Below are positions 20,619-32,658 of a stretch of 64,000 nucleotides of DNA, piece by piece. The stretch is from the NCBI GenBank assembly GCA_008477525.1, contig SPDT01000003.1, positions 3,038,001-3,102,000 on the forward strand, given 5' to 3'. Numbering within the stretch: position 1 is the first letter of the stretch; each line of letters begins with the position of its first letter. The notes below the pieces were generated by a model. That model searched no databases. It was not told the origin of the DNA and saw nothing but the letters and a program-made list of their open reading frames with translations. The position numbers were made by a program, and so were the translations under genes. The DNA is from Hypomyces perniciosus (taxonomy: Eukaryota; Ascomycota; Sordariomycetes; Hypocreales; Hypocreaceae).

Positions 20619-23600
20619 TTTTTTTTTTTATTACTATTTACAACCACTCTGTATCTAGGTATAACAGCCTCATCTAGGCAACAGGTCAGTAGGAGCTAAA
20701 GGTCTAGACCTCTATTCGCTATATTTCGCTAAACAAAGGAAAGTTTTAGTATATTTTCAGTCTATATCTTATAGAGGGGGGCCATATAGGTTTACCTCCT
20801 CCACCAGCTTCTAGAAAGCTTTGCTTCCTTTAAGTCTTAGTAGATATATAACTGACCTCTTGCCGCTAGGTATTTCGGGGAGGAAGCTCCTCGTTATATA
20901 GCATTTAGTAAAGTGCCCCGGCTCTTTAGGGGAGCCGCATCTGCAATAGGATTGCATATTGTGGCCAAAACGGTTATAGTAGCTTTAGAAGTCTCTATAG
21001 CTAGACCTTTCTACTAGCAGCCTATATAAAACAGGTCAAGGGAGTTTCAGTTCTAGGGGATTTATAAATACTCCTAGGCCTTATAGTTAATAGTTTTTTA
21101 AGGAGTTCGCCTTTTAATACTTTTCCTAAAGGGTTATTCTTTCTGCTTTTACCTAGCGTTTAATATATACTAAAGTGCTTTAACTTTAAAAGGGGAAATT
21201 ATAGGCTATCCTTTCTTTCACTAGTTTATCTGCTATTTTATTGCCTTATATATCTTTATAGCCTAGTACTTAAAAAATAAATACTTTATAAAAGTATATC
21301 TTTTCTGCTATATATTAAAACTATATAAACTTTTTTTATAATAAGGTTAAAGCTTTGCTTAATAGGCCTTTAACTATTAATCTATTATTAAAAAACGTAT
21401 ATTTTATTAATTCTAGGGTTATTCCTTATAAGTCTAGCTATTATTTTAATTGCCTTAGCAGCTTTTACAGCTTCTATATTATAAACCTCTATATTAGTAA
21501 ATAGCCTGTAGTCTTTATAGACTTTAACTTTATAATATACTGCTGCTCTTTATTTAGTTTTCCTATTAAGTTAAAAGCTGTTTAAATAGGCTACTGCTAT
21601 TAAGGCTGGCAATAAGTCTATTAGTTTAAAGTGCTTTTATATAGCTACCTTTTTCCTAAATATTTTAAAGCTTAGGCCAGCTTTAATAAAATAAGGTTTA
21701 TAAGTAAAAAGAGTAAGTTAAATAAACCTGCCAATAAATTTAGCTATCCTCTATAAATATATTGTAAAAAGTTAAATGTTTAGTTTATTAATCCTATTAG
21801 CTAGCAGATAAAAATAGTCTAAACCTGTAAATTAAGTAGTATGTTTTAGTCTTGCTTAGGTAAGAACTATAAAAGTAGGCGGGATATTAGACTCTTTATA
21901 AAGTACTGGGATAAAGGTAATCTTCTAAACTAAAAAGACAGCGCAAGCTATAGTTTTAAAGGCTTTATTTAGTTTTACTGTAAGGTTATTAACGCCTATA
22001 TTTATTATTTTATTAAAGTTATTCCTAGATTTTCTTTTTAAGCTAGGCCACTATGCCTCTATACTATATAAAGCGATTAATAGTATATAGGCCTTAGCTG
22101 CTATAGCTACTATATTAAAGGGGGAGCCTTTTTAGGTTTTATTAAAGCTTTTTAAAAAGTTAGCTGTCTTTAAAGCTTTACCTGCTTAGGCCTTTATATA
22201 TTTTTTAAATAACAGCTTAAAGTTAAGAATAATACCAAGCTATTTTATATACTCTTTAAGGTTAACCTATTTCCTTTTAATATTATTAAATATTAAAGGT
22301 TAAGTCTATATTTTTTATAAAAGTAAAGGAGTTTAACTTTATTTAAAGTAAAGGAGATTATATTTTCCTAGCCTTATTAAACTGCCTAGTTTAATTTATT
22401 TTATAGTATTATTAAAGTATAGCCTATATAAGGGCCTATAGCTAAGAAAGCAATATTATCTATATAGCTAAAGCATTTATTACTGGCCTATCCTATTTTT
22501 AAAAGTAAGGCAATATATAATATAAATAAGATTAGTAAAAAGGGGGATCTTTAAAGAGTTTTATATTTAAATTTACTGTAAGGGAGGGTAATACTATCCC
22601 TTTTTTAAATAAAGACTATATAGTTACTTAAAAAAGACTTTACCTATTTAATAAATTAATCTAGTTACCTTTATTCTTTAAATTATAAAGTTATATAATT
22701 CTTTATTATAATATTAAAAGCTTTTAAAATATTAAAGGTAAAGATTAATATTTCCTCTCCTTTAAAGAGTGCTAGTTTTATATTATAAATAAAGTAGGCA
22801 ACAAGGTCTATAGCGCTCCTTTTTAATAAAGCTTTAAAATATTATCTTAAAAGTATTTTATATTTAAATATATTTTTATAACCCTTTACGCTAATAGCCT
22901 TTTAAAGCCTTTGCCTATATATAATAAAAGTAAGATTAGCTGTTAAGCTTTATATATAAAGTAATTTGCCTTATTTAGTTTAAGTATATAAATTACTTTA
23001 GTGTTTTAGAAAAAGGCTAGGTAATATCTAATCTTTAAATATCCTTTAAAAAGCTTATATATAAAGTCGCAGACTACTAGCTAGGCTATTTTAAAAAGTT
23101 TTATTAAGATCTTATCTGCTTTAAAGATAGTATTCCTTACTTTAATAATAGCTTTTATTACTTTTTCCTTACTTAGTTCCTTATTTTAAAGGATATTTTT
23201 AAAGGGGCAGATTAAGTAATCTAAAAAGGCATTTACGTCTTTAAATACTTCCTTGCATTTAAAGACTATCTTCTATAAAAAGGTAACTTTATCTATTAAG
23301 TCTATAACCTAATAGTCCCTATTTATTAAAGGTAATAGTTAAAACCAGTTAATAGCCTTCTTTTATTTAACTACTTAAAATATACCTTTACTTAATCTTA
23401 CTGCAGCTATAATTAAGTTTTAATAGGCTGCTTTTTTTTATAAAATAGTTATATATAAAGTCTTTTTAGCAGTTTCTTTTTCCTTAACTATATTAATAGT
23501 CGCTATTACAGCCCTTTATACCTTTCTGTAATTATAATCCTACTATAAGGCGCTATAACTGTTTTAATGCTTTTTTTCCCCGGCCCCTGTTATAGTGGTA

Positions 23601-23805
23601 GTAAAGAGGTTTTGTAAAGCTTAGGCTGCCCTATTTTGAGTCCTTTTATATAATACTATTAAGGTTTAGGTCTGGCAGGCAAAATTTATAGCTGTATATT
23701 AATTAATTAAAGTCTAAGAGGGATTTAAATAAAATATAAAGCTTACTTTTAATAGTTAACGGGACTATTAGGTCTAGTAAAGTAATAATAAATATAAAGT
23801 AGTTT

Positions 23806-24203
23806 GTTGAGGGGGAATTGGCACTCCAAAACATATACACAACACATATACACCTATATATAATAACTGGTATTAAGCGCGGGAACCGCGCTCCTGACAG
23901 AACCACAAAGCGGCGATTAAGTAATATAGGGACTAAAAGATACTGCAGATCATTTAATCATAATGCCAGCAGCTAAAAGCAACCAACAGTTACCTTTATA
24001 CGCCTCAGCGACTATATTCTTATAGGTGGGGTTATATATATTAAACGGGGAAAAAGGTTACTTATTATTAAACTAGGTCTATCTGTATATCTTTATACTC
24101 CTGTGCTTTCCTAATCCAGTAGCTGCTTAAATAAGCGGCCAACCTTTCTCGGGTAAGCTAAAAGAAAAAAGCGGGTGCGTTAGGCATATCAGTTACCCCC
24201 AAC
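23806..24203 (+). mobile_element. MITE-like element, copy 1, perfect 10-bp target duplication
   Basis: The 398-bp segment runs from GTTGAGGGGGAATTGG to CAGTTACCCCCAAC; the ends form an imperfect inverted repeat of about 14 bp. AAAGTAGTTT occurs immediately on both sides (23,796-23,805 and 24,204-24,213). It has no coding capacity. Copies 2 and 3 are at 25,245 and 29,375. Duplications of 9-10 bp are typical of Mutator-like elements. Confidence 0.8.
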
Positions 24204-25244
24204 AAAGTAGTTTAACCCTATATCCAGTTATTTATCTACTATTATCTAAGCAGCTATATTAATAAAGACTAAGTCGATTATATTGCCGTAATAGTTAATT
24301 AATATATTAATAAAAGAAAGAAAAAGATTTACTCTTTTTACCTATTCTTTTACTTAATTTCCTGCAGTATTAATCCTACTGCTAAATTACTAGGTCTAGT
24401 ATATTATATTAAAGTCCCCTGCTATAATAGTTCTTAAAAGGGGGCACCCTTACCTTTTAAAGATATCTATTATAATAGTTTCTATTACCTTATAGTAAAT
24501 ATTAATAATAGTATAGTTATAGACCTATATCTAGTATATATTATAGTCTTTAAAGTTAACTAGTTAAAATTAAATCAGTAATAGGTTAAATAAAATCTTA
24601 ATATATATAAAACTAAAAGGGGGGCTTATACTTAATCCCTTAAAAGGTTTAAGGTTTTGTATTTTAGGTAGTTTTTTATTTATTTATATAAAGAAGTATA
24701 ATTCTACTTTGCCTATAATTCTTATATTAAAATAATATTAAAGCCGCCCTTTTATATAAGGGAGAGTGTAGTATTATAGTATTTTGGCCTTTATTTTATA
24801 TTTACCTGCAGGACTTAAAGGCTATATTTTTAGCAGTTTAATCGCTAAGGCATACTATTTATTTAGTATTTATATTAATATTATTATCGGTAACTTAAAT
24901 AGTTAACTTTAATAAAGATAAAGTATTTAATAAAATATAAATAAAGGATTTTATTAAGACTTTTAGTAGTAGTTATAATAAGGCAGGGGTTTGGCTTAAA
25001 TAAAGGTTTATAGGGCTTATAGGTTAAAGTGTAAATAAGCTCTTTACTAGGATAAAAGTAATTAACTTACCTTTATTATTATTTACGGTAGGCTTTTTAT
25101 CCTGGCGTTAAAGGGCTAAAGTAATGGTACTCTTTATATACAGGTTTTATATTACTCCTGGAGCTCCTTTAAAGTAAATATAAATGCAGGTATCTTTATT
25201 TTAAGTTATCTTTTAAAGGATTACTTTAAGTCTATTTATACTTT

Positions 25245-25645
25245 GTCGGGGGTAACTAATATACTTAACACACCAGCATTTTTTCTTATTAACTTACCTA
25301 AGAAAGGTTGGCTGCTTATTTAAGCAGCTACTGGATTAGGAAAGTACAGGAGTATAAAGATATACAGATAGACCTAGTTTAATAAATAATAACCTTCTTC
25401 CCCCTTTAATATATAACCCCACCTATAAGAATACAGTCGCTGAGGCGTATAAAGGTAACCGTTAGTTGCTTTTGGTTGCCGGTATTATAATTAAATGATT
25501 TGCAGTATCTTTTTAGCCCCTATATTACTTAATTGCCGCTTTATGGTTCTGTTAAGAGCGCGGTTCCCGCGCTCAATACTAGTCATTGTATATAGGTGTA
25601 TATATATATTGTATATATATTTTAGAGTGCCAATTCCCCCTCAAT
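25245..25645 (-). mobile_element. MITE-like element, copy 2
   Basis: Reverse-orientation copy of 23,806-24,203, starting GTCGGGGGTAACT and ending AATTCCCCCTCAAT. Flanks tttatacttt and aaaatactag share only part of a duplication, consistent with later decay. It lies about 1 kb from copy 1 inside the outer LINE. Confidence 0.78.
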
Positions 25646-28023
25646 AAAATACTAGTATTTAAATATATTTTAATAAATTTAATTGTTTTAAGTTTCTAAA
25701 TAGCCTAGAGTTAGTCTTTAATAGGCTATTTAATCCTGCTATCTTTATATTTTAAATATATTATATAGTTTAATGCTATAGATAAATAAAGCCTGTTACA
25801 GTTAATATATTATTTAGGGTTTATATACTCTTTATATAATAGCTTACTGCACTTTTTATAGTATTTTATATAGTTATAAGCCTTAAGATTATAAAAGCCT
25901 AAGCAGCAGTTATATTAAATAATCTATACCTTTAAAATTAACCATTTTGCAGGGGCAAAGTATTTAAATAGCCTAAAGCCAGGTTTAACTTTATCTTTAA
26001 ATAAAATAATCTAGTTTTAAAAGTTAATATCTTCCCTATATTATAATGGTTTATATTTAACTAAAGGGGCGCTAAATTTAGTTTAAAGCTATACTTTTAT
26101 AGTAATTAAAGGGTTAATACAGTAAATCCCTTTAATATTAATAAAGTAATAAAAGACTCTTTATACTATAAAAGTTTATTAACTTTCTATTTCTTTTAGT
26201 TTTATCCCTTTTTTAGTAAACTTTAATTTAAAGAAAAAGAGTTTATTATAGGAATTTTAATCTTTAATTTAAATAGTAAAGTTTATATATACCTTTTATA
26301 TATATATAATATTTATATAGTTAAGTTTATTAAATTAAATAATACTGCTTTTAGCTTTAATAGTAGTATTTTTTCTTTAAATATAATTTAAAGGGACTTA
26401 AAGGAAAATTTTATTATTAAAGGCTTTAAAGCTAAAGTCTTTATTAAAGGTTTTCTTTAAGTTATTTTTAATATTTTATTATCTTTTCCCTTTATTTAAT
26501 TATTATAAAAGGGGGGGGGGGATTTTAATAGGTTATATGCCTTATTTAACTGCTTTAATATAAGATACTATAAGGCCTTTACCTGGCTTACTAATAGGTA
26601 AAGGCAAGCTGTCTTTATCTAATAAAGTAAAGCTTATAGGGTTATATAGGTTAATAGGAGTTTATTTCTTTATAGCCTTAAGATATTAAATATTATTATT
26701 ATTAATGCCTGATTCTTTAAAGGTTAAGATACCCTTTAGCTTATAGTGCTAGGTAATAGTAAAGTTAATAAAAGATTTTTAAAGGGCTTTTGCAATCTGT
26801 AAAGTAGTAGCTTTATAATATTTCCCTTTAAGTATAGTAAAGTAGATATTAATAGCTTTAAAGGTACTTAATAGTATTTCCTTATAGGTATTATTAATTT
26901 CCTCTTCTTTTATATATTACTCTGCTAGGCAGCTATAGAGAGATATATTAAAGGGTTTATATAGGCTGGCTATTCCTTTAAGGCTGGGTTTAGGGGTTTT
27001 ATTGCCAAAGTCGACTTTTAAGGCTTTAGCATTTCTAAAGTAGACTCAAGCTTCCCTCCTATACCTACAGGTACCCTACCTTTTAGGTGCCTACTCACTA
27101 AAATTCATAACCTTTTAACTAGCTATTAAGAAAAACAAGCTCAATAACTCTCCCTTGCCCCTTCTAGGCACTTAGAGAAAGATAGTGAATGCTATTAGAC
27201 TTTAAGCAAACCAGGGACAACTAAACCTCGCTGCCGCTAAGCGGGCAGCAGTCCAGCAACTTAAAAAGGAAAGCACTCTTTCGCTCCCAGGATAAAGAGG
27301 GACTATAGTCCTCCCGCTTATACTTAAAAAACGCTGCATTAATAATAAATGCATTGAAACTAATATCCCTAAACTTAATTTCGGCTCTAATATAAAACCT
27401 AATGTCTCTCTTTTCCTAAAAGGGACTTAAAAAGGCCTCTTTTCCTCCCTTTAAAGCAGGCTAATAAAAGCACCTGCCTTTAATAATAGTAAACAGTTTA
27501 CTACAGTTTATAAAATCTTTACTTAAATTAAAGAAATTAATATAATTTAAAAAGCTAGATAAGAAGTTTTATTTTTAGTAGCCTAAACTATTAATAACTG
27601 CTTAGCTAAATATTAAAAAAAGTATTACCTTTTGGCTGCCCTGTAAATAAATAAAGCGTTTACTGATACTTTTAAAGGCCTCCTGTCTTTAAAGGCCTTT
27701 ATAGACCTTAAAAAGTTAAGCAGGAACCCCCCTTTAGCCTAACTAATAACTATATAGCCAGTTAGTAAAAAGATTTACTAAAACAATAAGTAATAATAAA
27801 CTAAACCCTACCCTTTAACTTAGATTAACCTAGGCGCTTTGCTGGCAATTAATAGCTTAAAGTAAGTTATATAGGCTATAATCGCAGCTAAAGGCATAAA
27901 TAAAAACCCTTTAATAGGAAAAGAAAGCAATTTTACTTTATAGAATAATAGAGGGCTAGCCCTTATTGCGAAACCTAAAACCTAAAAATAAAATGCAATA
28001 ATTAAAAAACCTAATAATAGAAT

Positions 28024-28602
28024 TGTTAAAAAGGAGGGCTAAAAAGTAAGGATTTTAGTGTATTTGGGTAACCTTCCTATTCTGGCTAGACCCGGAATTA
28101 GGCCTAACGCTAGGACCGAGTTCCGGAGGAACTTTGGTGTAAGTCAGGAAATTTCTATTATCCTCAATGATAACAATTAAGCTAGGATCAGCTACCCCGC
28201 CTACCCTAAACTCAATATAATGGGCATAATGGCCATTGTGAAAAATCTGACCAAAATGGTTTCCCGTTTATATGGCCATGAGTCGATTTGACTGATTTTA
28301 TATACAAATGAATTTTGCGGAAAATAGGAATACAGCCACAAACCTAATTCTGCTACCGCACACCTATTATTAGGTCGGAGGACTATTGTAGAAGACAAAG
28401 CATTGTTTTACAATCACTTCTACAATAGCCGCATATACATTAAATATTCTATAGCTTTCTAGCTATTAGTTTAGTTACAATTTAATTGTTTATTTATTGT
28501 TAACCCAATTAGACTCTTAGTCGTTTCCTTATTGCTGCATTGTATGCAGCTTCCTAGAAGCTACATATAAATGAGGTTTAGTATAACCTCGTTATTTTAA
28601 CA
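28024..28602 (+). mobile_element. Solo LTR, family A (copy 3)
   Basis: The 579-bp copy of the 1,391-1,970 LTR starts TGTTAAAAAGG and ends TTTTAACA. It lies in the 5' half of the inner LINE. Flanking pentamers (agaat / attat) do not match. Confidence 0.82.
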
Positions 28603-29374
28603 ATTATTATTAACGTTTACTGCAGGGCCTCCTTTAATACTATAACAGAAACCCTTAAAAGGTAGGGACAGCCCCCCTTAAACTTAATTATTGCAGGAGA
28701 CTTTAATGCATTACATTAAATATAGCAATTAAGCTAAGTCCTAGATGCTATAGGCAATAGATTAGCTGAGTAGGCGGATAAATATAACCTAGTCCCTGCC
28801 TTAATAGATACTTTTATAAAGGATTCTAGAAAGTATATTAACTTTATTTTCTTTAACTGCCTTATATTAATAATTATTGCAAGAAACTTAAATACAGGCT
28901 TAGATTACTATACAATTACTACTATACTCTTGAGCCCTATTAGGCCGACAGCTAGCGTAGGAAAGAAATATATCCCTTTTAAAAGCCTATAAGAGTTTAG
29001 CCAGCTAATATATATATATGCCTAGCTCCTCTTAAAAGTAAATATAACTAGCTTAACTAAAGAAAACCTAGACGCGGCCATATAAGTACTTTAAAGACTC
29101 TTTATAGACTATATACAGTTAGCAGGCAAAAAGAGATACTAGAATAAATATAGCGCCCCTTAGTAAGATAAAGACTGCTGGATAGCCTACTCGGCTTATA
29201 TTATAGCGCCCCCTAGGACTAATAAATAGACTAAGGCAAGGAAGATACTGCATAATATAGTTAGATATAAAAAACGCAATTATTAGGATAAAATTATAGC
29301 CGAAGCTAGCCTAGGTAAAGGAATCTGGCAGGTAGCTAAATAGCGCAAGGCTATAGATAGGTTCTAACTACTTT

Positions 29375-29775
29375 GTCGAGGGGGAATTGGCACTCCAAAA
29401 CATATACACAACATATACATACACCCATATACAACGACTAGTATTAAGCGCAGGAACCGCGCTCCTGACAGAACCATAAAGCGGCGATTGAGTAATATAG
29501 GGGCTAAAAAGATACTGCGGATCATTTAATCATAATGCCGGCAGCCAAAAGTAACCAACAGTTACCTTCATACGCCTTAGCGACTGTATTCTTACAGGTA
29601 GGGTTATATATTAAAGGGGGAAGAAGGTTATTGTTTATTAAACTAGGTCTATTTGTATATCTTTATACTCCTATACTTTCCTAATCCAGTAGCTGCTTAA
29701 ATAAGTAGCCAACCTTTCTTAGGTAAGCTAACAAGAAAAAATGCTGGTGCGTTAGGCATGTCAGTTACCCCTAAC
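29375..29775 (+). mobile_element. MITE-like element, copy 3
   Basis: The 401-bp copy starts GTCGAGGGGGAATTGG and ends TTACCCCTAAC. Flanks taactacttt and aaactacccc agree at six of ten positions, and three of the four differences are T versus C, as expected from a RIP-altered duplication. It lies inside the inner LINE. Confidence 0.8.
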
Positions 29776-30407
29776 AAACTACCCCCCTTAATGGATAGCG
29801 ATAGGAGGATCTTAGACCCCAGGGAGCAAGCGACCTTCTTTAAGGAATGCCTGCTGCAGGGAAAGGGAGCAGAAAAAGATATTAAGAACCTATAAAAACC
29901 TTAAGTATTAGAGAACCTTTAAATACTATAAGATAAAACAGTTATTAAGGAGGAGGTAAAGAAGGCTATAACTAAAGCAGGGAATACTGCGCCTAGCGCA
30001 GACAGTATATCAGTTACCCTACTACACTATATATAGTCTACTATTAAAGAGTTTATTATAAACCTCTTTAAAGGCTGCCTTAAATTAAAGTATTACCCCC
30101 TCCCTTTTAAAAATATAAAGGTTACTATTATTCCTAAGCCTAGTAAACTTAATTACTTAAACTATAAAGCTTTTAGGCCTATTTTACTGCTATCCTATAT
30201 AGGAAAAGGCTTTAAAAGACTATTTGCTAAAAGGGTATCCCTTTTAGTACTTAAATATAAAATCTTCTTAAAGTAATACTTTAAAGCCTTTTTTAAAAGA
30301 GCAGCTATAAACTTAATCGCTTGCCTAATTTACAATATTAAAGTTGCTTTAAGCAGAGGGGAAATCATAACTTTACTTACCTTTAATATCTCTAAGGCCT
30401 TTAATAT

Positions 30408-31571
30408 TGTTAAAATAACGAGGTTATATTAAACCTCATTTATGTGTAGCTTCTAGGAAGCTGCATACAACGCAGCAATAAGGAAACGACTGAGAGTCTA
30501 ATTGGGTTAACAATAGATAAACAATTGAATTGTAACTGAACTTGTTAAAAAGGAGGGCTAAAAAGTAAGGATTTCAGTGTATTTGGGTAACCTTCCTATT
30601 CTGGCTTGACCCGGAATTAGGCCCGACGCTAGGACCGAGTTCCGGAGGAACTTCGGTGTAAGTCAGGAAATTTCTGTTATCTTTAACGATAACAATTAAG
30701 CTAGGACCAGCTATCCCGCCTACCCTAGACTCAATACAATGGCCACAATGGCTATTGTGAAAAATCTGACTAAAATGGTTTCCTGTTTGTATGGCCGTGA
30801 GTCGATTTGGCCGATTTCCCATACAAATGAATTTTGCGGAAAATAGGAATAGGGCCACGAACCCAATTCCGCCGCATTCCTATTATCTAGTCGGAGGACT
30901 ATTGTAGAAGACAAAGCTATTGTTTATACAATTCACTTCTACACCAGCCGCATATACACTAGATATTCTATAGCTTCTAGCTATTAGATCGTTTACAATT
31001 CAATTGTTCATCCATTGTTAACCCAACTAGACTCTTAGTCGTTTCCTCATTGCTGCGTTAGGTGCACCTTCCTAGAAGCTGCACTTAAATGAGGTTCAGT
31101 ATAACCTTGTTATTTCAACAGAACTAATAGCTAGAAAGCTATAGAATATCTAGTGATGTGCGGCTGGTGTAGAAGTGAATTGTATGAACAATAGCTTTGT
31201 CTTCTACAATAGTCCTCCGACCTAATAATAGGTGTGTGGTGGCAGAATTGGGTTTGTGGCTGTATTCCTATTTTCTGCAAAATTCATTTGTATATAAAAT
31301 CGGTCAAATCGACTCACGGCCATACAAACGGGAAACCATTTTGGTTAGATTTTTCACAATGGCCATTATGCCCATTGTATTGAGTTTAGGGTAGGCGGGG
31401 TAGCTGATCCTAGCTTAATTGTTATCATTGAGGATAATAGAAATTTCCTGACTTACACCGAAGTTCCTCCGGAACTCAGTCCTAGCGTCGGGCCTAATTC
31501 CGGGTCTAGCCAGAATAGGAAGGTTACCCAATTACACAGAAATCCTTGCTTTTTAGCCCTCCTTTTTAACA
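30408..31571 (-). mobile_element. Solo LTR, family A (copy 4), interrupted by copy 5
   Basis: The minus-orientation LTR is in two parts (30,408-30,542 and 31,121-31,571) separated by another LTR of the same family. Outer flanks (aatat / aggtt) do not match. The LINE sequence on the left is mid-RT whereas that on the right is late RNase H, so a deletion or ectopic recombination involved this LTR. Confidence 0.82.
30543..31120 (+). mobile_element. Solo LTR, family A (copy 5), inserted in copy 4
   Basis: The 578-bp plus-orientation LTR has an exact 5-bp duplication GAACT (30,538-30,542 and 31,121-31,125). It is the youngest layer visible in this part of the nest. Its sequence keeps more C/G than copy 3. 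Confidence 0.9.
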
Positions 31572-32642
31572 AGGTTACTTAGCAAGCCCCCCTTATCTAT
31601 ATAAGGAGCATATATACACTTCCAGAAACTAGCATAAAGTATCTCGCCCTGCAAGACCTTTATCTTATAAATCCCAGGATATAAGGATATTATAAGCAAT
31701 AAACAGGCTAACTGTTTAGTTAAATAAAGCGCAGCTTTCCCTACCGCGCTATAAAACTAGGCTATAATTATATATATTAGAAGATAGATTAAAAAAGAAG
31801 TTGCAGAGGTAAAGGAGCGGGACTAGCTTAGTAAGACCCTAGAGGGCTATAAATGGTAGGGACTTAGGGCCCTAGCCTCCCCCCTAAAGCTTAAACTCTT
31901 ACGCCCTATCCTCTACAGGCTCTTAGCGGAAAGATTAAAATATAAGGACTTTTAGGAATACTATAAATACTTTAAACATAATAAAGAGTCTGTCTGTAAA
32001 TGCAGTAAACTAAAAAGGCAAGGCCACTTTATAAAATGCAAAATAGTTAGGCCCTTTTTTCCAAATATCCCTTTAAAAGAGACCCCCCTCTTTTACCTAC
32101 TTGGACTTACAGGAAGCAAGGCCTTCTAGAAATTAGTAGAGGAAGCGGACCTTTATAGTCCTCCCTCGGCGGAAATAGATTAATACTACCTAGATTAACC
32201 CTTTTTCCTTTATAAATTGAAACTTAGCGAACAGCGGCGCAAGCCGCCGGCTCCTGACATCCTATGGCCTATAAGGGATTTATGTAACTAGTTTACTTAG
32301 TGGATGTAAATAATAAAACAAACAAAAACAATTCTAAAGTAGACTTCCTTATTCGGGCGCTTCTTAGGTGTAATGGGCAGTGTAAACGGGTTCGCGATGC
32401 CCGGGAGAGCTAGGGTGGCCTCTCTTTAGTCTTAGGGGTTTATTGCCAGCCCGGCAGTAATAGTGATTTGGGTGGGTTAGGCGTCTGAGAGGATAAAGGC
32501 GGTAACCATCTTGCTTAAAGGGCCCAGGAAGGGCGAGGGGGGATTTGAGGGTGTTTTCTTAATAGCTAGTCAAGAGGTGGTGATTTTTACCGTGAGTAGG
32601 CACCTAAAGGCAGGGGTACCTGTAGATGTAGGAGGGAAGCTG

Positions 32643-32658
32643 TGCCTTAGGATTTAAC
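32643..32658 (+). repeat. Right 16-bp target-site duplication of the LINE in UstYa gene 2
   Basis: Exact second copy of the 20,603-20,618 sequence. The coding frame of the interrupted gene passes through it unchanged. Confidence 0.92.

Larger units (their letters stand above)
27047..32331 (+). mobile_element. Tad1-type LINE (inner), plus strand, with internal deletion and nested insertions
   Basis: A 14-bp target duplication TTCTAAAGTAGACT flanks it (27,033-27,046 and 32,332-32,345). The 5' end matches the 5' end of the outer LINE. RIP-degraded coding includes an endonuclease motif L-I-I-A-G-D-F-N-A near 28,680, an RT motif L-T-F-N-I-S-K-A-F-N near 30,370, and the C-terminal C-K-C...Q-G-H-F-x-K-C knuckle near 31,995. 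The last ~120 bp match the LINE at the right edge of the window in opposite orientation. Between the RT motif and the RNase H region, where LTR-A copies sit, most of the RT is missing. Confidence 0.85.
20619..32642 (-). mobile_element. RIP-degraded Tad1-type LINE (outer), carrying nested elements
   Basis: The 3' end is at 20,619 (run of 11 T on the plus strand) and the 5' end at 32,642, with a 16-bp duplication on either side. Near the 3' end the minus strand decodes, through stops, to K-L-V-E-E-V-N-L-Y-G-P-P and C-R-C-G-S-P-K-E-P-G-H-F-T-K-C, matching the C-terminal zinc-knuckle region of the better-preserved LINE at 62,459. The 5' end shares its first ~50 bp with the inner LINE in opposite orientation (gtgagtaggcacctaaa). 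Its own sequence is 20,619-27,046 plus 32,332-32,642; the rest is a younger LINE. Two MITE-like elements also lie inside. The element is dead: stops are dense. Confidence 0.85.

Noticed and set aside
23806..24203. Reading the ~400-bp MITE-like family as LTRs (TGTTG...CAACA)
   Set aside because: With those ends the flanking 5 bp do not match, whereas ends one base further in give a perfect 10-bp duplication.
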